Below, piece after piece: positions 62,951 to 64,000 of a stretch of DNA of 64,000 nt. Position 1 is the first letter of the stretch, and each line of letters opens with the position of its first letter. This stretch comes from Paludibacteraceae bacterium (GTDB lineage Bacteria; Bacteroidota; Bacteroidia; Bacteroidales; Paludibacteraceae), in NCBI GenBank assembly GCA_017551675.1, contig JAFZLC010000057.1, forward strand, positions 1 to 64,000. The letters run 5' to 3'. Both the position numbers and the translations under genes were made by a program. The notes under the pieces were generated by a model. The model was not told the origin of the DNA. It ran no database searches and saw nothing but the letters and a program-made list of their open reading frames with translations.

Positions 62951-64000
62951 TTATTGAACTAAAATCTTACAGAATGCACTCTTGCCTTCAAAAGTTACCA
63001 AAGCGATGTATTCGCCGTGAGGCAAAGAAACTAAATTCTTATATTCAACATCAGATTCTGTAAGAGCAACTCTACCAGAGACACTGAATATAGAGATCTT
63101 AGCATCTTTCAACTGTTCCTCAGTCAAGCCCTTCACTTCTAGAGTGAATTGTTCATTAGCCTTAGCTGGGTTAGGGTAAGCGATAAGAGAGAATGGAGGG
63201 AGAACATAATCGCATTGGATACCGCAAATATGTTTCTTCTTACCATCTTTCGTCTTAACAATGACAGAGTAGAATCCGTCTAAGCCACCCAATTCGCAGT
63301 AGAATTGTTTAGTTGCGCCCTTGATCTTCTCACCATTCTTATACCATTGGTAAGATTCGAATTCTTCATCTGAGTTGTCGCATACAACAACGTCATCCCA
63401 CATTCTACTAATGTATCTAGATGAAAGATTTGTAGCGAACTTGAAGTCAACAGCATTGCTAGTGCTATCCACGCCTGTCAATTGCAAAGTAGCAGTGTAA
63501 TCACCTTCTTCAACACCTTCAGGGATTGTCATGAAGATTTCGCCGTCTTCACCAATTGTACCTGTTTGAGTCTCGAATCCAGCATCTGTAGTAGCAGCAT
63601 CAAATGTGATTGTGAAGCTTGTTGGTTTACCGCTTGAAACGCTGTAGTAAACGCGAGCTACATCACCAGCGCAGAAGTTGTCTGCGAATGCATCAACAGA
63701 ATCCAAAACCAATGCATCCTCAACCCAAGTTGGGTGAGCAGTAAGATCGCTATCTGGAGCCAACTCAGGGATTACAGGATTCCATCCATCAAATGTGAAT
63801 CCATCCTTAGAAGGAACTGTGTCAACTTTGATTGAATCACCGTATACGAATGTATCTCTGAACAAGATATTGTCATCATCATCAAGAAGAGTAACAATAT
63901 GAGAGTTGATTGTATACTCAGCGATTGTAGTGAAGTTTTCACCTGGCATCTTGTTAGGAACCACAGGATTCCATCCAGAGAATGTGTAACCTTCACGTGT
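62951..64000 (-). CDS. T9SS cargo protein with Listeria-Bacteroides repeats, C-terminal part (cut by window edge)
   Basis: The frame is open to the end of the window, about 350 residues visible. At least two Listeria-Bacteroides (Flg_new-type) repeats are present: GYTFSGWNPVVPNKMPGENFT (split: GYTFSGWNPV) and GFTFDGWNPVIPELAPDSDLT (split: FTFDGWNPVIPELAP). Beta-sandwich regions and an Ig-like/PKD-type segment (YQWYKNGEKIKGATKQF) follow, then a T9SS sorting tail (IAYPNPAKANEQFTLEV ... LPHGEYIALVTFE). The N-terminus is outside the window. Surface or secreted protein; adhesin-like, function unknown. Confidence 0.85.
   Translation of the reverse strand, partial: TREGYTFSGWNPVVPNKMPGENFTTIAEYTINSHIVTLLDDDDNILFRDTFVYGDSIKVDTVPSKDGFTFDGWNPVIPELAPDSDLTAHPTWVEDALVLDSVDAFADNFCAGDVARVYYSVSSGKPTSFTITFDAATTDAGFETQTGTIGEDGEIFMTIPEGVEEGDYTATLQLTGVDSTSNAVDFKFATNLSSRYISRMWDDVVVCDNSDEEFESYQWYKNGEKIKGATKQFYCELGGLDGFYSVIVKTKDGKKKHICGIQCDYVLPPFSLIAYPNPAKANEQFTLEVKGLTEEQLKDAKISIFSVSGRVALTESDVEYKNLVSLPHGEYIALVTFEGKSAFCKILVQ

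Noticed and set aside
1-64000. CRISPR arrays, insertion sequences, rRNA operons
   Set aside because: No regularly spaced repeats, no transposase genes and no rRNA-like stretches were seen.

Overview
The window looks like a chromosomal segment of a fibre-degrading member of the Bacteroidota, most likely order Bacteroidales. The evidence is: Bacteroidota-type -7 promoter boxes (TAnnTTTG) in front of many genes; a tRNA-Glu without an encoded CCA end; the gene neighbourhoods DUF4271-hemD-rnpA-yidD and argR-GNAT-argG; a PorE-like type IX secretion (T9SS) component; and at least four large secreted proteins with T9SS-type C-terminal tails. The enzymes (GH9 endoglucanase, Fibrobacter-type circularly permuted GH16 lichenase, GH30_8 glucuronoxylanase) fit a rumen or gut plant-fibre specialist. 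The species cannot be named from the sequence alone.

Region 1 (1-7700) is an A+T-rich accessory island and the most unusual part. It reads: end of a phosphoribosyltransferase gene, a DprA/SLOG-like gene, a candidate retron msr-msd RNA bounded by a ~24-bp a1/a2 inverted repeat with its promoter directly in front, an 892-residue retron-type reverse transcriptase with a ~490-residue C-terminal extension, a small pseudo-receiver protein, and a receiver protein ending in a HEPN-type RNAse motif (Rx4H). A gap with two perfect hairpins and a WYL regulator follow. My reading is a retron-based antiphage system whose RT is wired to two-component-like parts and a HEPN effector. The retron core is well supported by sequence; the signalling model is inference.

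Region 2 (7700-16400) holds nudC, the azlCD branched-chain amino acid exporter, a small heat-shock protein, class II fructose-bisphosphate aldolase, a MATE pump, a lipoprotein, two DUF805 genes and the circularly permuted lichenase lipoprotein. Region 3 (16500-36100) holds the T9SS-tailed GH9 enzyme, rpiB, parE, an epimerase, menaquinone methyltransferase, a SIS sugar-phosphate isomerase, tRNA-Glu, rpsT, an AraC-type membrane regulator, an AspT/YidE-like transporter, a large CotH-kinase T9SS cargo protein and an MFS transporter.

Region 4 (36100-52600) is mostly housekeeping: folA, the argR-GNAT-argG operon with a candidate ARG box at the argR start site, yidD-rnpA-hemD-DUF4271, a HIT protein, greA, an S41 protease with dCMP deaminase, rpsO, a Sua5-like protein, an EamA transporter, thiL, porE and xseB. 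It also holds a lipoprotein that looks like the periplasmic part of SecD without the membrane domain. Region 5 (52600-64000) holds a PCMD-like protein, a CapA-like lipoprotein, the T9SS-tailed xylanase, a thioesterase, a lipid kinase, a DUF2851 protein, two OmpA-family genes sharing a nearly identical C-terminal half, and the C-terminal part of another T9SS cargo protein running off the window edge.

Start codons were often moved inward from the longest frame because that frame began with TTG upstream of, or inside, a recognisable promoter.
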